NCBI RefSeq assembly: GCF_014712675.1
Contig: NZ_JACXSI010000023.1
Span: forward strand, 140,243-204,242
Length of the DNA: 64,000 nt
DNA from: Peribacillus faecalis
GTDB taxonomy: Bacteria > Bacillota > Bacilli > Bacillales > DSM-1321
Reading direction: 5' to 3'
Part shown: positions 41,324 to 52,360 of the stretch, one piece after another
Layout of the letters: every line of letters begins with the position of its first letter
Position numbering within the stretch: the first letter of the stretch is position 1
The notes under the pieces: model-generated
Database searches by the model: none
What the model was told of the DNA's origin: nothing
The model's input: only the letters and a program-made list of their open reading frames with translations
Program-made: the position numbers and the translations under genes

Positions 41324-41887
41324 CTATGAAAAAATTCGTTTTAACACGTCTGGATATAAAATGTGCTCTGTTTCTTGAATACGCTTTTGCAATGATTCTC
41401 TCGTATCGTCTTCTTTTACTTCTACTGCTCTTTGGTCGATGATTGGACCTGTGTCCATCCCTTCATCGACATAATGTACTGTCACACCCGTCATTTTCAC
41501 GCCTGCATTAAATGCTTGGCCAATGGCATCCTTGCCTGGAAAAGCCGGCAGCAGTGATGGGTGAATGTTGACGATTTTATGGGAGTATGCAGCTAATAGC
41601 GTTTCTCCGATTAGACGCATATAGCCTGCAAGTATAATAAACTCTGCTTCTCTTTGCTGAAGCTGATTCAATATCTCTTTTTCAAAAGCCACTTTGCTGT
41701 CATACGCTTTTGCCGAGAAAACGAATGTCGGAATATTTTCTTTTTTTGCTCGTTCGATTACATAGGCTGATGGCTGGTCACATACAAGCAGGACAATTTC
41801 CGCTTGCAGAGACCCATCCTTGATGCTATCAGAAATACTTTGGAAATTGCTCCCGCTCCCGGAAGCGAATATGGCTATTTTTTTCAT
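41324..41887 (-). CDS. purN: Phosphoribosylglycinamide formyltransferase
   Basis: 187 residues. The folate-dependent GAR transformylase, with IAIFASGSGSNFQSI at the start, LAGYMRLIG, and the catalytic Asn/His/Asp region NIHPSLLPAFPGKDAIGQAF and TVHYVDEGMDTGPII. 6 nt after purM. Confidence 0.97.
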   Translation of the reverse strand: MKKIAIFASGSGSNFQSISDSIKDGSLQAEIVLLVCDQPSAYVIERAKKENIPTFVFSAKAYDSKVAFEKEILNQLQQREAEFIILAGYMRLIGETLLAAYSHKIVNIHPSLLPAFPGKDAIGQAFNAGVKMTGVTVHYVDEGMDTGPIIDQRAVEVKEDDTRESLQKRIQETEHILYPDVLKRIFS

Positions 41888-41893
41888 TGTCCT

Positions 41894-42922
41894 TTAGTTC
41901 CCCCAATGTACTCCTTGTTCTGCTGTAACTTTGCCGATTGCATATGCTTTTTCGCCGTGTTCTTCGAAATGCTTAACAGCAGCATCTGCTTGCTCAGCCG
42001 GTACAACAACAATCATACCGATACCCATATTGAAGATGTTGTACATCTCCTCTTCTACTAAATTGCCTTCTTTTTGAAGCAGCTTAAAGATTGGAAGAAC
42101 AGGCCATGAACCTTTTGTAATTTCCACACCAAGGTTTTTAGGAAGCATTCTTGGGATGTTTTCGATAAAGCCGCCGCCCGTAATATGTGCCATTCCTTTA
42201 ATTTCGTATTGTTTCAATGCCGACAATAAAGATTTCACATAAATGCGTGTCGGTTTAAGTAGCTCTTCTCCAAGCTTGCAGCCTAATTCTTCTACATGCT
42301 CATGCAAGTCGCGCTTTCCATCTTGCAATAAAACTTTACGCACTAAAGAGTAGCCGTTGCTGTGAATACCGCTTGAAGCCAAGCCAATCAGCACATCGCC
42401 TGACTGAATGTTTTCACCAGTCACAAGTTTTTTCTTCTCGCATGCACCGACAGCGAATCCTGCCAAATCATATTCTTCTTCATCATACATGCCTGGCATT
42501 TCAGCTGTCTCGCCACCGATTAATGCTGCTCCTGCTTGCTCGCACCCTGTCGCCACACCTTTTACGATGCTTTCGATTTTATCCGGGTCAGCTTTGCCGC
42601 AAGCAATATAATCTAAAAAGTAAAGCGGCTCCGCACCTTGCACCACGATGTCATTTACGCACATAGCCACGCAATCGATACCGATGCTGTCATGCTGATC
42701 CATCATGAAGGCAAGCATCAGCTTCGTGCCTACTCCATCCGTCCCTGAAACAAGTACTGGCTCATCTAAACCAAGAGTCGATAAATCAAACATTCCGCCA
42801 AATCCGCCCAAACCGCTTAATACACCCGGTCTCATTGTTTTTTGAACATGCTTCTTCATTTTATTTACAGCTTCATATCCAGCTTCAATATCAACGCCGG
42901 CCTGTTTATATGCATTTGCCAA
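41894..42922 (-). CDS. purM: Phosphoribosylformylglycinamidine cyclo-ligase
   Basis: 342 residues, makes AIR. Typical start [18 protein letters not shown], then [10 protein letters not shown], the DGVGTKL motif and [16 protein letters not shown] place the start at TTG 42922, directly after TTGGAGG; the longer frame from 42958 lies inside a hairpin and has no ribosome site. It follows the purF terminator and hairpin, so its expression may depend on readthrough or an internal promoter. Confidence 0.96.
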   Translation of the reverse strand: MANAYKQAGVDIEAGYEAVNKMKKHVQKTMRPGVLSGLGGFGGMFDLSTLGLDEPVLVSGTDGVGTKLMLAFMMDQHDSIGIDCVAMCVNDIVVQGAEPLYFLDYIACGKADPDKIESIVKGVATGCEQAGAALIGGETAEMPGMYDEEEYDLAGFAVGACEKKKLVTGENIQSGDVLIGLASSGIHSNGYSLVRKVLLQDGKRDLHEHVEELGCKLGEELLKPTRIYVKSLLSALKQYEIKGMAHITGGGFIENIPRMLPKNLGVEITKGSWPVLPIFKLLQKEGNLVEEEMYNIFNMGIGMIVVVPAEQADAAVKHFEEHGEKAYAIGKVTAEQGVHWGN

Positions 42923-42953
42923 TTTTCCGTCCTCCAATAGTTGAATTCCGCTT

Positions 42954-43019
42954 TTCAATCAATCGATTAATTGAAATAATTGGTCGTTATTTCATTAATC
43001 AATCAATCGATTGATTGAA
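42954..43019 (-). promoter_or_regulatory. Long hairpin between purF and purM
   Basis: Two ~26-nt arms pair over almost all their length, with one 5-nt bulge and a 6-7-nt loop. One arm contains the palindrome AATCAATCAATCGATTGATT plus extension. Located just before purM and after the purF terminator. It could be an RNA processing or stability element, or hold an internal promoter (TTGATT with TTATTT 17 nt on is weak). The role is inferred. Confidence 0.6.
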
Positions 43020-43034
43020 TCACTTACTCTCTGT

Positions 43035-43063
43035 AAAAAAGCAGCATGAACCATGCTGCTTTT
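43035..43063 (-). terminator. Intrinsic terminator inside the pur operon, after purF
   Basis: AGCAGCATG and CATGCTGCT form a perfect stem with a 3-nt loop and six T follow on the minus strand. It begins 6 nt past the purF stop codon. It would reduce or stop transcription into purMNHD unless suppressed. Confidence 0.85.
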
Positions 43064-43068
43064 GTTCA

Positions 43069-44484
43069 TTATGAAATAGGTGTTGGTTGTTTTTCTAATG
43101 CTTCGTAAATTTCAGTCGGGTACTTGCCGGTAAAGCATGCTAGGCACTGACCGCCAGTTTCTCCTGCATCCGGTCTGCCGATTGCTTCGACCATACCTTC
43201 TACGCTTAAGAATGTTAGAGAATCTGCTTCAATCATTTCTCTTATTTCCTCGACGGAAAGTTGAGCCGCAATAAGTTCCTCGCGCGTCGATGTATCAATG
43301 CCGTAGAAGCAAGGGTTTTTTATCGGCGGTGAGCTGATGACAACATGCACTTCCGTTGCGCCTGCTTCCTTCAGCATTCTGACGATTCTTCGGCTTGTCG
43401 TACCGCGCACGATGGAATCATCGACCATGATGACACGCTTGCCTTCTACAACGCCGCGAACTGGTGAAAGCTTCATCTTAACGCCTTGCTCACGAAGCGC
43501 TTGTGACGGCTGAATGAATGTACGGCCGATATATCTATTTTTGATTAGACCCATTTCGTATGGGATACCTGCTGCTTCAGCATAACCAATTGCTGCTGAG
43601 ATGCTTGAATCTGGCACACCGGTTACAACATCCGCTTCAATTAGAGCCTCGGCTGCGAGCTTTTTGCCTAAGTTTTTGCGCGCTGTATGGACATTAATAC
43701 CGTCAATATCGCTATCAGGACGAGAGAAATACACGTATTCCATTGCACACATCGCACGTTTATTGGCTACTGCGAAAAACTCCGATGTGATGCCTTCGTC
43801 TGTGATAACAACCAATTCACCCGGTTCAATATCGCGGACAAATCTTGCCCCCACTAAATCAAGCGCACACGTTTCCGATGCGATGACATAAGCATCGCCG
43901 ATCATTCCTAGAGACAAAGGACGCAAACCGTATGGGTCACGCGCAAGAATTAATTGCTTCTCGCCCATAAACAAGAATGCATACGCACCTTTCACTAAGC
44001 TTAGCGCATTTTTTACACGATCTTTTAATGATGTGAAACCAGAGCGTCTAATTAAGTGAGCGACTACTTCCGTATCAGAAGAAGTTTGAAAAATACTGCC
44101 TTGAGACTCCAGCTGTGCTTTTAATTGCGTCGCATTAATCAAATTACCGTTATGCGCTAGTGCCATGCTTTCATTTTGGAAGTGGAAAAGGAGCGGCTGA
44201 ACGTTTTCATAGCCACCGCCTCCCGCTGTTGCATAGCGCACATGGCCGATAGAGCCTTTACCACTGACTTCTTTCATACGTTCAGCAGTAAAAACCTCCA
44301 TAACCAGTCCTTCACCTTTTACGCCAGTCAGCTTTTCGCCGTCTGTCAAAACCATTCCAGCTCCCTCTTGACCACGGTGCTGAAGGCTATGCAAACCATA
44401 ATACGTCAGCTGCGCTGCATCCTCATGACCCCAAACACCAAATACACCGCATTCTTCGTTGAGTCCTTTTATTTCAGCAAGCAT
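43069..44484 (-). CDS. purF: Amidophosphoribosyltransferase
   Basis: 471 residues, first committed step. The propeptide [11 protein letters not shown] precedes the N-terminal nucleophile Cys of [13 protein letters not shown]. The PRPP site is [14 protein letters not shown]. It is a [4Fe-4S] enzyme in Bacillus; the cysteine-bearing C-terminus [14 protein letters not shown] agrees. ATG 44484 lies 7 nt after AAGGGG. Overlaps the end of purL by 16 nt. Confidence 0.98.
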   Translation of the reverse strand: MLAEIKGLNEECGVFGVWGHEDAAQLTYYGLHSLQHRGQEGAGMVLTDGEKLTGVKGEGLVMEVFTAERMKEVSGKGSIGHVRYATAGGGGYENVQPLLFHFQNESMALAHNGNLINATQLKAQLESQGSIFQTSSDTEVVAHLIRRSGFTSLKDRVKNALSLVKGAYAFLFMGEKQLILARDPYGLRPLSLGMIGDAYVIASETCALDLVGARFVRDIEPGELVVITDEGITSEFFAVANKRAMCAMEYVYFSRPDSDIDGINVHTARKNLGKKLAAEALIEADVVTGVPDSSISAAIGYAEAAGIPYEMGLIKNRYIGRTFIQPSQALREQGVKMKLSPVRGVVEGKRVIMVDDSIVRGTTSRRIVRMLKEAGATEVHVVISSPPIKNPCFYGIDTSTREELIAAQLSVEEIREMIEADSLTFLSVEGMVEAIGRPDAGETGGQCLACFTGKYPTEIYEALEKQPTPIS

Positions 44485-46688
44485 GGAATAGCCCCTTTCC
44501 AAGCAGATTCCAACTCTTTAACGTTTTCTTTTAATACAACATGCTTTTCATTATCTAAAATAGTCATATCTGCTCCATTTACTACTTCACCGATTTTGAT
44601 TGCATCATCAATGATACTTTCAAATGCTTTCGTATATGTTTGCGGCACTGACACTAAGAAACGAGATTGAGCCTCGCTGAATAATTCAACTGCTGCATCA
44701 CCATTAATGGTTACGTTTGCCCCAAGCTCTGTTCCGAATAATGATTCTGCTAAAGCAACGGCTAAGCCACCTTCTGCCAAGTCATGCGCTGAAGCGATAA
44801 CTCCTAAACGAATAGCCTCTAGCAACTGCTTTTGACGCTTTAATTCTACATCAAGGTCGATAGATGGAGCTTTTCCGAACACTTTGCCGTGAAGCATTTT
44901 TTGAAGCTCCGTTCCGCCCCATTCTTCTTTGCTTTCTCCAATTAAATAAATAACATCTCCGACTTTTTTGAAGTTTTGCGTTGTAACATGTTTCATGTCA
45001 GAAACGAGGCCGACCATACCGATTACAGGTGTCGGGTAAACAGCTTCACCGTTTGTTTCGTTGTATAAAGAAACGTTTCCGCCAATTACCGGTGTAGATA
45101 AAGTACGGCAAGCTTCGCTCATACCGTCTGCCGCTTTTTCAATTTGCCAGAAAATCTCCGGTTTTTCCGGATTACCGAAGTTCAAGCAGTCAGTGATTGC
45201 CAATGGCTCAGCGCCGGAACATACGATATTGCGGGCAGCTTCTGCAACAGCGATTTTACCGCCTTCAACCGGATCCAAGTAAATATATCGGGAGTTGCAG
45301 TCTGTCGTCATCGCTAATGCCTTGTTTGTACCGCGAACGCGTACTACCGCTGCATCCGAACCTGGGGATACAACTGTATTTGTGCGCACCATATAGTCAT
45401 ATTGGTCATATACCCATTCTTTGCTCGCAATAGTCGGCTGCTGAAGTAGGTCTTTTAATGTTTGGCCAAAATCGCTGATGATTGGCGTATCCAAGTGCAT
45501 GTTTTGGAACTCGCTATAGTATGCAGGTTCCTCAGACGGCTTATGGTATACAGGTGCATCTTCAGCTAAAGCATCAACCGGAACGTCGGCTACTACTTCA
45601 CCTTTATGAAGCAAACGAAGTTGTTTATCATCTGTTACAACACCGACTGCCACCGCTTCTAAATCATATTTCGAGAATAAGTCGACGATTTCTTGCTCGC
45701 GGCCTTTTTTAACAACGATCAGCATTCTCTCTTGTGATTCAGACAACATCATTTCATAAGCTGTCATGCCTGTTTCACGTTGAGGGACAAGGTCCAGATT
45801 CATTTCAATACCTGATCCGGCTTTACTTGCCATTTCAGCTGATGAACTTGTTAAACCGGCAGCACCCATATCTTGAATACCGACTAATGCATCGCTTTGA
45901 ATTAGCTCCAGACATGCTTCAAGTAACAATTTCTCCATGAACGGATCGCCAACTTGAACAGCAGGGCGATTATCGCCTGACGTTTCAGTCAATTCTTCAG
46001 AAGCGAATGTTGCTCCGTGGATGCCATCGCGCCCTGTTTTAGCGCCTACATACATCACTGTATTGCCGACACCGTGTGCTTGCCCTTTTTTAATATCTTT
46101 ATGGTCAATCAACCCGACGCACATTGCGTTTACTAGTGGATTGCCTTCATAGCATTTATCGAACTGGATTTCTCCGCCGACTGTTGGAATGCCGATACAG
46201 TTTCCATAGCCTGCGATCCCGGCTACTACTTCTTTAAATAAGTATTTCGTGCGTGCATTGTCCAGCTCACCGAAACGAAGCGAGTTTAATAGAGCAATAG
46301 GGCGAGCACCCATTGAGAATACGTCACGAATGATACCACCCACACCTGTAGCTGCGCCTTGGTATGGCTCAATTGCTGAAGGATGATTATGGCTTTCAAT
46401 TTTAAATACAACCGCTTGGTTATCGCCGATATCAACGATACCCGCTCCTTCTCCAGGACCTTGAAGCACTTTCTCTCCTGTGATTGGGAACTTTTTCAAT
46501 ACCGGTTTGGAGTTTTTGTAAGAGCAATGCTCTGACCACATTACCGAAAATAATCCGATTTCCGTGTAGTTAGGAAGACGACCTAAAATTTTCTTCACCA
46601 TATCGAATTCTTCAGGAGAAAGTCCCATCTCTGCATATATTTTTTCTGATTCAATCTGTGCCGGACTTGGCTCAAGCAGTAACGACAT
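44469..46688 (-). CDS. purL: FGAM synthase large subunit
   Basis: 739 residues, small-type PurL that works with PurQ and PurS. Visible: [59 protein letters not shown] and [16 protein letters not shown]. Overlaps purQ by 17 nt. Confidence 0.98.
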   Translation of the reverse strand: MSLLLEPSPAQIESEKIYAEMGLSPEEFDMVKKILGRLPNYTEIGLFSVMWSEHCSYKNSKPVLKKFPITGEKVLQGPGEGAGIVDIGDNQAVVFKIESHNHPSAIEPYQGAATGVGGIIRDVFSMGARPIALLNSLRFGELDNARTKYLFKEVVAGIAGYGNCIGIPTVGGEIQFDKCYEGNPLVNAMCVGLIDHKDIKKGQAHGVGNTVMYVGAKTGRDGIHGATFASEELTETSGDNRPAVQVGDPFMEKLLLEACLELIQSDALVGIQDMGAAGLTSSSAEMASKAGSGIEMNLDLVPQRETGMTAYEMMLSESQERMLIVVKKGREQEIVDLFSKYDLEAVAVGVVTDDKQLRLLHKGEVVADVPVDALAEDAPVYHKPSEEPAYYSEFQNMHLDTPIISDFGQTLKDLLQQPTIASKEWVYDQYDYMVRTNTVVSPGSDAAVVRVRGTNKALAMTTDCNSRYIYLDPVEGGKIAVAEAARNIVCSGAEPLAITDCLNFGNPEKPEIFWQIEKAADGMSEACRTLSTPVIGGNVSLYNETNGEAVYPTPVIGMVGLVSDMKHVTTQNFKKVGDVIYLIGESKEEWGGTELQKMLHGKVFGKAPSIDLDVELKRQKQLLEAIRLGVIASAHDLAEGGLAVALAESLFGTELGANVTINGDAAVELFSEAQSRFLVSVPQTYTKAFESIIDDAIKIGEVVNGADMTILDNEKHVVLKENVKELESAWKGAIPCLLK

Positions 46689-47358
46689 TTGATTCCCTCC
46701 AATGTTTAACGATTGATTTAAATAATTTTAATCCGTCTGCACTTCCTAATAACGCATCGACAGCACGCTCAGGATGTGGCATCATTCCCAATACATTTCC
46801 GCGTTCGTTCGTAATACCAGCAATATCCGCTAAGCTGCCGTTCGGATTTGTTCCACCATATGTGAATGCGATTTGATTGTTTTCTTTCAGCTTTTGAAGT
46901 GTTTCTTCATCGCAATAGTAGTTGCCTTCACCGTGGGCAATCGGAATAGTAATCACTTCATTTTCTTCGTAAAGGTTCGTGAACATTGTTTTATTGTTTT
47001 CGACCTTTAAAGACACGTTACGGCAAATGAAATGCAAGCTTTCATTTCTTCTCATCGCGCCGGGAAGCAAGCCTGCCTCCAATAAAATTTGGAAGCCATT
47101 GCAAACACCCAAAACCGGTTTGCCTTCGTTCGCTGCTTTAATCACTTGCTCCATTACATTCGAGAAGCGTGCGATAGCGCCTGTGCGAAGATAGTCTCCG
47201 TATGAGAAACCTCCCGGCAGCAAAATGCCGTCATATGAGGATAAATCTGTTTCTGTATGCCAAACATATTCTACTTCTTCTCCAAGCTCATCTTTGATGG
47301 CATGATACATATCGACATCACAGTTTGAGCCAGGAAATACGATCACTGCGAACTTCAC
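46672..47358 (-). CDS. purQ: FGAM synthase glutaminase subunit
   Basis: 228 residues, class I glutamine amidotransferase. The N-terminus is [14 protein letters not shown]; the nucleophile Cys lies in [11 protein letters not shown], the His/Glu pair in MPHPERAV. Overlaps purS by 4 nt. Confidence 0.98.
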   Translation of the reverse strand: MKFAVIVFPGSNCDVDMYHAIKDELGEEVEYVWHTETDLSSYDGILLPGGFSYGDYLRTGAIARFSNVMEQVIKAANEGKPVLGVCNGFQILLEAGLLPGAMRRNESLHFICRNVSLKVENNKTMFTNLYEENEVITIPIAHGEGNYYCDEETLQKLKENNQIAFTYGGTNPNGSLADIAGITNERGNVLGMMPHPERAVDALLGSADGLKLFKSIVKHWRESNVVTA

Positions 47359-47609
47359 TGAGCGACAACCTCCTCAACATCGTAGCGGTAGTCTTCTATA
47401 ACAGTATTCACTAGCAACTTTTCACATACTTCTTTTACTACTTCATTTACATTGCGATCGCTCTTCTCAATCGTCAATTCCATATATTTACCGATGCGGA
47501 CATCGCTGATTTCTGTATATGAAAGGCTGTTTAATGAATGTTGCACAGCCGTCCCTTGTGGATCTAATACACTTTCTCGTAATGTTACATAAACCTTCAC
47601 TTTATACAT
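47355..47609 (-). CDS. purS: FGAM synthase subunit PurS
   Basis: 84 residues, the usual length. [22 protein letters not shown] is typical. It bridges PurQ and PurL. ATG 47609 follows GGAGG; it overlaps the end of purC by 8 nt. Confidence 0.96.
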   Translation of the reverse strand: MYKVKVYVTLRESVLDPQGTAVQHSLNSLSYTEISDVRIGKYMELTIEKSDRNVNEVVKEVCEKLLVNTVIEDYRYDVEEVVAQ

Positions 47610-48321
47610 GCTTCGTTCCTCCAAGTCTAGTTAAAATCTCTTCATATGCATCTGTTATATTCCCTAAATCCCGACGGAATACATCTTTGTCGAGTTTTTC
47701 GCCTGTCGCACTATCCCATAGACGGCAAGTGTCCGGTGAAATTTCATCTGCCAGCAAAATATCTCCGGCTTCCGTTTTTCCGAACTCAAGCTTAAAATCT
47801 ATCAATCTAATATTTATATATTCAAAAAATTCAGTCAGTACATTATTGATTTGGAAAGCCTGCTCAGAGATTACAGCCTTTTCATCCTCTGAAACAATCT
47901 CCAGCAGATCAATGTGTGCATCTGTCAGAAGCGGATCACCTAAAGCATCATTTTTATAATAAAACTCTATTATCGGCTTTCGAAGCTTAACACCCTCTTC
48001 GATTCCCAATCGCTTAGAAAAACTGCCAGCCGCCACGTTACGAACGACTACCTCTAACGGAATGATGTTTACCTTACGCGCTAAGTGCTCGCGGTCGGAG
48101 ATTTTTTTTACAAAATGAGAAGTAATTCCCGCACTCTCAAGCTTTGTAAACAGCAGGCATGTAATCTCGTTATTTAAAACGCCTTTACCTTGAATAGCTG
48201 CCTTCTTTTCTCCGTTAAAAGCTGTAGCTTGATCGGTATATTCAAGCCAAACGATGTTGTCATCATTTGTGGCATATACTTTCTTTGCTTTTCCTTCGTA
48301 AAGCAATGATCCTTTTTCCAT
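47602..48321 (-). CDS. purC: SAICAR synthase
   Basis: 239 residues. GSLLYEGKAKKVYATND at the start, VVRNVAAGSFSKRLGI and LADEISPDTCRLWD, all diagnostic. ATG 48321 is chosen over ATG 48327 because GGGGG is 9 nt away. It is about 100 nt after purB, with a palindrome between. Confidence 0.97.
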   Translation of the reverse strand: MEKGSLLYEGKAKKVYATNDDNIVWLEYTDQATAFNGEKKAAIQGKGVLNNEITCLLFTKLESAGITSHFVKKISDREHLARKVNIIPLEVVVRNVAAGSFSKRLGIEEGVKLRKPIIEFYYKNDALGDPLLTDAHIDLLEIVSEDEKAVISEQAFQINNVLTEFFEYINIRLIDFKLEFGKTEAGDILLADEISPDTCRLWDSATGEKLDKDVFRRDLGNITDAYEEILTRLGGTKHV

Positions 48322-48375
48322 CTGCATAAACCCCCAACATTAGCAATATTAGTACTAGTCAGTCTTTTGAAATCA

Positions 48376-48411
48376 CATCTGTGAAGTGAGATTAATCTCA
48401 CTTCACAGATG
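48376..48411. repeat. Perfect 36-bp palindrome between purB and purC
   Basis: CATCTGTGAAGTGAGATT is followed directly by its exact reverse complement. There is no T tract on the minus strand, so it is not a standard terminator. As RNA it would be a long uninterrupted hairpin between two operon genes. Confidence 0.9.
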
Positions 48412-48422
48412 CTAATGTTTTA

Positions 48423-49721
48423 TCAGCCTTCAAGTCCTACACGTTGGAAAATGACATCAACATTTTTCAAATGATACGTAGGGTCAAAGCAATCAGCAAT
48501 TTCTTCTGCTGAAAGCAAATTTTTGATTTTTTCATCTGCTTCAATCAATGAACGGAATGGCACTTGCTCTTCCCAGGCCTGCATCGCTTTCGGTTGAACT
48601 GTGTCGTAAGCTTCCTCACGAACAAGCCCTTTATCAATCAATGCGAGCAATACACGTTGAGAATAAATTAAGCCAAGTGTACGATCCATATTGCGTTTCA
48701 TGTTTTCCGGGAATACTGTTAAGTTTTTAATGATATTTCCGAAACGGTTCAACATGTAGTTCAATGCGATTGTCGCATCCGGCAAAATGATACGTTCTGC
48801 AGATGAATGCGAAATATCACGCTCATGCCATAGCGGAACATTTTCATAAGCCGTCATCATATAGCCGCGAATGACACGTGCTAGACCTGTCATATTTTCC
48901 GAACCGATCGGGTTGCGTTTATGCGGCATTGCTGAAGAGCCTTTTTGACCTTTCGCAAATGCTTCTTCTACTTCACGTGTTTCACTTTTTTGCAAACCGC
49001 GAACTTCAACAGCAAACTTCTCGATTGATGTCGCTATTAAAGCTAGTGTGCTCATGTAGTGAGCATGACGGTCACGTTGCAATGTTTGCGTAGAAATTGG
49101 AGCTGGCTTTGTACCAAGCTTTTCACACACGTATGCTTCTACAAAAGGATCGATATTAGCATAAGTTCCGACAGCACCTGAAATTTTGCCGTATTCTACG
49201 CTTTCGCGTCCTGCTTTAAAACGCTCCAAATTACGTTTCATCTCTTCGTACCAAAGTGCCATTTTCAAACCAAATGTCGTTGGCTCAGCATGTACACCGT
49301 GTGTCCGTCCCATCATAACTGTATATTTATATTCAAGTGCTTTATTTTTTAAGATTTCAATGAAACGCTCGATATCCGCTTGCAAAATATCATTTGCTTG
49401 CTTCAACAAGTATGAATTGGCTGTATCTACTACGTCTGTAGAAGTTAAACCATAGTGCACCCACTTGCGTTCTTCTCCTAACGTTTCAGATACTGCGCGA
49501 GTAAAAGCTACCACATCATGGCGAGTTTCTAATTCAATTTCCGCAATGCGATTAATATCGAATGAAGCATTTTCACGAAGAAGCTTTACATCCTCTTTCG
49601 GAATAACTCCTAATTCTGACCATGCTTCACATGCAAGAATCTCAACTTCCAGCCATGCTTTAAAGCGGTTCTCTTCCGTCCAAATCGCGCCCATTTCAGG
49701 TCTTGTATAACGTCCAATCAT
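48423..49721 (-). CDS. purB: Adenylosuccinate lyase
   Basis: 432 residues of the fumarase/aspartase superfamily. It acts twice in purine synthesis (SAICAR and adenylosuccinate). Signature [16 protein letters not shown]; start [20 protein letters not shown]. 25 nt after purK. Confidence 0.98.
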   Translation of the reverse strand: MIGRYTRPEMGAIWTEENRFKAWLEVEILACEAWSELGVIPKEDVKLLRENASFDINRIAEIELETRHDVVAFTRAVSETLGEERKWVHYGLTSTDVVDTANSYLLKQANDILQADIERFIEILKNKALEYKYTVMMGRTHGVHAEPTTFGLKMALWYEEMKRNLERFKAGRESVEYGKISGAVGTYANIDPFVEAYVCEKLGTKPAPISTQTLQRDRHAHYMSTLALIATSIEKFAVEVRGLQKSETREVEEAFAKGQKGSSAMPHKRNPIGSENMTGLARVIRGYMMTAYENVPLWHERDISHSSAERIILPDATIALNYMLNRFGNIIKNLTVFPENMKRNMDRTLGLIYSQRVLLALIDKGLVREEAYDTVQPKAMQAWEEQVPFRSLIEADEKIKNLLSAEEIADCFDPTYHLKNVDVIFQRVGLEG

Positions 49722-49746
49722 GTTTTTGTTCCTCCAAATCTATTGC

Positions 49747-50877
49747 TTATGACCAAATTTTACTTTGCTCTGCTTCTTTGAGAGCAAGATCCGTATTGTC
49801 TCTTAGTATATTGACATGCCCCATCTTCCGCTTAAGCTTAGCCTCTGATTTTCCGTACAAATGGATTTTCCAGTTGTCTAGTTTCGGAATGTTTTCCATT
49901 AATGCATCCATATGCTCACCTAAGATGTTGACCATCACAACCGGCTTTAACAGTGTTGTATCACCAAGCTTCCAATTACAAACCGCTCGAATGTGCTGTT
50001 CGAATTGCGAAGTCTCACAAGCTTCCATCGTATAATGACCAGAGTTGTGCGGACGCGGCGCCAGTTCATTAATATAAATGTCGCCATCCTCTGTCACAAA
50101 CATCTCAACGGCAAGTATACCGACCATATTCATGGAATTGGCGATTAAGATTGCTTGCTTATTAGCTAATTGCTCTGTTTCTTCGGTGATTCGTGCCGGG
50201 ACAATGCTTTGATGCAAAATATTATCGTGATGTATATTCTCAGCTACAGGGAAAACCTTTGTTTCTCCGTCGACGTTTCTGGCAACAATAACGGAAATTT
50301 CTTTCGAGAAGTTAATCCAAGTCTCTAATACGCAATCAGACTGCCCAAGAAGCTTTACTGCTTCCGCCACATCTTCTTTGCTTTTCAAAACATGTTGTCC
50401 TTTTCCATCATACCCTCCGGTAGCTGTTTTCAAAACGCATGGAAAACCGATAATCCCAACTTGCTCAGTCAAATCATCTTTCGTTTTAATTACAGCGTAA
50501 GGAGCTACTTTCGCGCCGCTTTCTGTTATCGTCCGTTTCTCAATGATTCGGTTTTGACTGATTTTCAAAAGCTCCGAGCCTTGCGGGACGTAAGCATTAT
50601 TTAATAATGTATCCAATGCTTCGCCGTTTATATTTTCAAATTCGAATGTAATGACATCACTTACCCGAGCAAGCTGCTGCAATGCATCCAAATCATCGTA
50701 GTTTGCTGTTATTTCAATATCCGCTACTTGACCGCAGGGACAGTCAGGCGTCGGATCGAGAACTGCAATTTTAAAACCGGAAGCTTTAGCTGCGAGAGCC
50801 ATCATTCTTCCAAGCTGTCCGCCGCCGATAATGCCGATTGTTTGACCTGGTAAAATGACTTTATTTAAGTTGTTCAC
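49747..50877 (-). CDS. purK: N5-carboxyaminoimidazole ribonucleotide synthase
   Basis: 376 residues, ATP-grasp. [21 protein letters not shown] near the start, then the ATP-grasp core ([13 protein letters not shown]). I place the start at GTG 50877, which overlaps the purE end by 17 nt; the longer frame upstream is inside purE. It works with PurE to make CAIR. Confidence 0.96.
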   Translation of the reverse strand: MNNLNKVILPGQTIGIIGGGQLGRMMALAAKASGFKIAVLDPTPDCPCGQVADIEITANYDDLDALQQLARVSDVITFEFENINGEALDTLLNNAYVPQGSELLKISQNRIIEKRTITESGAKVAPYAVIKTKDDLTEQVGIIGFPCVLKTATGGYDGKGQHVLKSKEDVAEAVKLLGQSDCVLETWINFSKEISVIVARNVDGETKVFPVAENIHHDNILHQSIVPARITEETEQLANKQAILIANSMNMVGILAVEMFVTEDGDIYINELAPRPHNSGHYTMEACETSQFEQHIRAVCNWKLGDTTLLKPVVMVNILGEHMDALMENIPKLDNWKIHLYGKSEAKLKRKMGHVNILRDNTDLALKEAEQSKIWS

Positions 50878-51349
50878 TTGTCTCAAGCACCTTTTCCTTC
50901 GTCTCATTTCGCATTGTTTCCAGCTTTTCTGCCAATTGTTCATCAAATGCCGACAACATTTGTGCCGCAAGTAACCCTGCATTTGTCGCTCCTGCTTTAC
51001 CGATTGCCACTGTCGCTACTGGAACACCGCCGGGCATTTGCACGATTGACAGTAAAGAGTCCAAACCGTTCAATGCTTTTGATTGCACGGGCACACCAAT
51101 AACAGGTAAAGTCGTTTTCGCCGCTACCATTCCCGGTAAATGCGCCGCTCCTCCCGCACCTGCAATAATAACCTTCAAACCTGATTCTCGCGCTGTTTCT
51201 GCATATTGAAACATTAAATCAGGTGTTCTATGTGCTGAAACTACTTTTTTATCAAATGGAATCTGTAACTCTTCCAATACTTCACATGCATACTTCATTG
51301 TTTCCCAGTCTGAAATACTCCCCATAATTACGCCGACTTGAGGCTTCAT
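50861..51349 (-). CDS. purE: N5-CAIR mutase
   Basis: 162 residues. [16 protein letters not shown], the SAHRTPD loop and [10 protein letters not shown] are diagnostic of class I PurE. ATG 51349 follows GGAGGG. First gene of the pur operon, about 70 nt after the riboswitch terminator. Confidence 0.97.
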   Translation of the reverse strand: MKPQVGVIMGSISDWETMKYACEVLEELQIPFDKKVVSAHRTPDLMFQYAETARESGLKVIIAGAGGAAHLPGMVAAKTTLPVIGVPVQSKALNGLDSLLSIVQMPGGVPVATVAIGKAGATNAGLLAAQMLSAFDEQLAEKLETMRNETKEKVLETSEQLK

Positions 51350-51418
51350 TATTTTCCCTCCAAGAATGTATAAGCTTATTTGCTGACTTAAGATGTCATG
51401 TATTTCCATGCATAGAAA

Positions 51419-51602
51419 TGCCCGAATGGATTACTTAATACAAGAGAAAGCAAGCTATTCGGGCAAATTGAATGGTTCTTTTTCCCTTTTGACAAAAAGA
51501 ACCATCATGTCCATATAGTATGTACTTCCTCTCATAGTCTGATTATTTACGGTAATCAGGTAGAAACTTATGGGCCATATCCCCAAGATTATACAAGAGA
51601 CT
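51419..51602 (-). promoter_or_regulatory. Purine (guanine-class) riboswitch and expression platform
   Basis: The aptamer spans about 51529-51602. It has P1 strands CTCTTGTATA/TATGAGAG, the conserved TATAATC...GGATATGGCCCATAAG and TTTCTACC...CCGTAAAT loops, and the end GACTATG, whose C at the specificity position indicates guanine/hypoxanthine rather than adenine. Downstream are a hairpin at 51472-51505 (ATGGTTCTTTTT/AAAAAGAACCAT) and a terminator-like hairpin at 51419-51465 (TGCCCGAAT/ATTCGGGCA). High guanine or hypoxanthine should turn the pur operon off. Confidence 0.93.
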
Positions 51603-51620
51603 ATCATTTATTGTAGTTAC

Positions 51621-51650
51621 ATCTTAACAACCAAACGTCTATATTGTCAA
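51621..51650 (-). promoter_or_regulatory. Promoter of the purine operon
   Basis: TTGACA on the minus strand (51645-51650) with TAAGAT 18 nt later, just upstream of the riboswitch. Confidence 0.65.
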
Positions 51651-51652
51651 CT

Positions 51653-51696
51653 AATAATCGAACGATAACAAACTAAAATTGTTTAATCGTTCGCTT
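51653..51696. promoter_or_regulatory. Candidate PurR binding boxes
   Basis: AATCGAACGAT on the + strand at about 51656-51666 and an opposed AATCGTTCG at about 51684-51692 resemble the CGAAC-centred PurBox. They lie immediately upstream of the -35 element; one overlaps the end of the NETI gene. The spacing differs from the classical one, so this is tentative. Confidence 0.4.
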
Positions 51697-51892
51697 TTAG
51701 GTCCGTTTTCTTTGCTTCAAAGATTATTTTTTGGCCTGCCGGCTCATAATTTTTTTCCCCATTTACAATAACTTCTTTAAAAATCGGCTTTTCAATCCGT
51801 TTGACCGGCATATAGCCTTCCTCTTTCATGCGATCTAAGCACATGCCGATTGTTTCATTTTCTTCTACTTCAAACTTTTTCTTTGCTGCCAT
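51683..51892 (-). CDS. NETI-motif protein (YebG-like)
   Basis: 69 residues. It contains the diagnostic ENETIGMCLDRMKEEGYMPVKR and a beta-rich tail. Small protein of unknown function that precedes the pur operon in many bacilli. AGGT precedes the start. Confidence 0.9.
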   Translation of the reverse strand: MAAKKKFEVEENETIGMCLDRMKEEGYMPVKRIEKPIFKEVIVNGEKNYEPAGQKIIFEAKKTDLKAND

Positions 51893-52331
51893 AAATGTTT
51901 TTTACCTCCATACGGTTTCTTAGCTGTTGTTAGTTTAACCTAAGCTATTTATTTAAGTAAAGCTGTCCATTGGTTGGTGCTGTCGATTTTCGCTATGGGC
52001 GGACGCTTTCCGCTTCAATCAACGAATAATATCTGCTTTAAATAAATCAAACTTGCACAAAGGCACTTTTCACGCCTAAATTAAGCATGTAACTAGTAGC
52101 TGGCTATCATCCGCTAGGTTCCTCGACGAAATGAAGCAGCTTTCCTCTGTAATTCTTCCACTTTTACATATATTCATCTACTTTCACAAACAATTCACCC
52201 GCTTCTACAGCTAATTCAACCATTCTCGGAATTAATTCACCCGTTTTCAAATAATTCGTCCGACCGGCAGTACCAGCTATAATTGAGCAAAAAGCCACTC
52301 TTATTTGCTAGTTTATCGTTCCAAGGACATC
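51893..52331. other. Repeat-bearing intergenic region
   Basis: No gene. At 51985-52013 is GATTTTCGCTATGGGCGGAC then GCTTTCCGC, a piece of a dispersed sequence I know from several Bacillaceae/Planococcaceae genomes. At 52151-52270 there is a degenerate tandem repeat, listed separately. Confidence 0.5.
52151..52270. repeat. Degenerate 20-21-nt tandem repeat
   Basis: Six units start near 52151, 52172, 52192, 52213, 52234 and 52253. Each begins AATTC(A/T)(C/A/T)CC followed by a pyrimidine-rich part, such as AATTCACCCGCTTCTACAGC. It is non-coding in all frames. Confidence 0.55.
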
Positions 52332-52337
52332 AAAAAA

Positions 52338-52360
52338 GAGGCTGTCGTCTCAACAGCCTC
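52338..52360 (-). terminator. Terminator of nrdDG
   Basis: GAGGCTGT and ACAGCCTC form the stem, followed by six T on the minus strand. The nrdG stop codon lies inside the hairpin. Confidence 0.85.

Noticed and set aside
42922-42958. Upstream ATG start for purM
   Set aside because: It lies in the intercistronic hairpin without a ribosome-binding site; homologues start at the TTG after GGAGG.
51529-51602. Adenine-class riboswitch
   Set aside because: The specificity base in GACTATG is C, not T, so guanine/hypoxanthine is expected.
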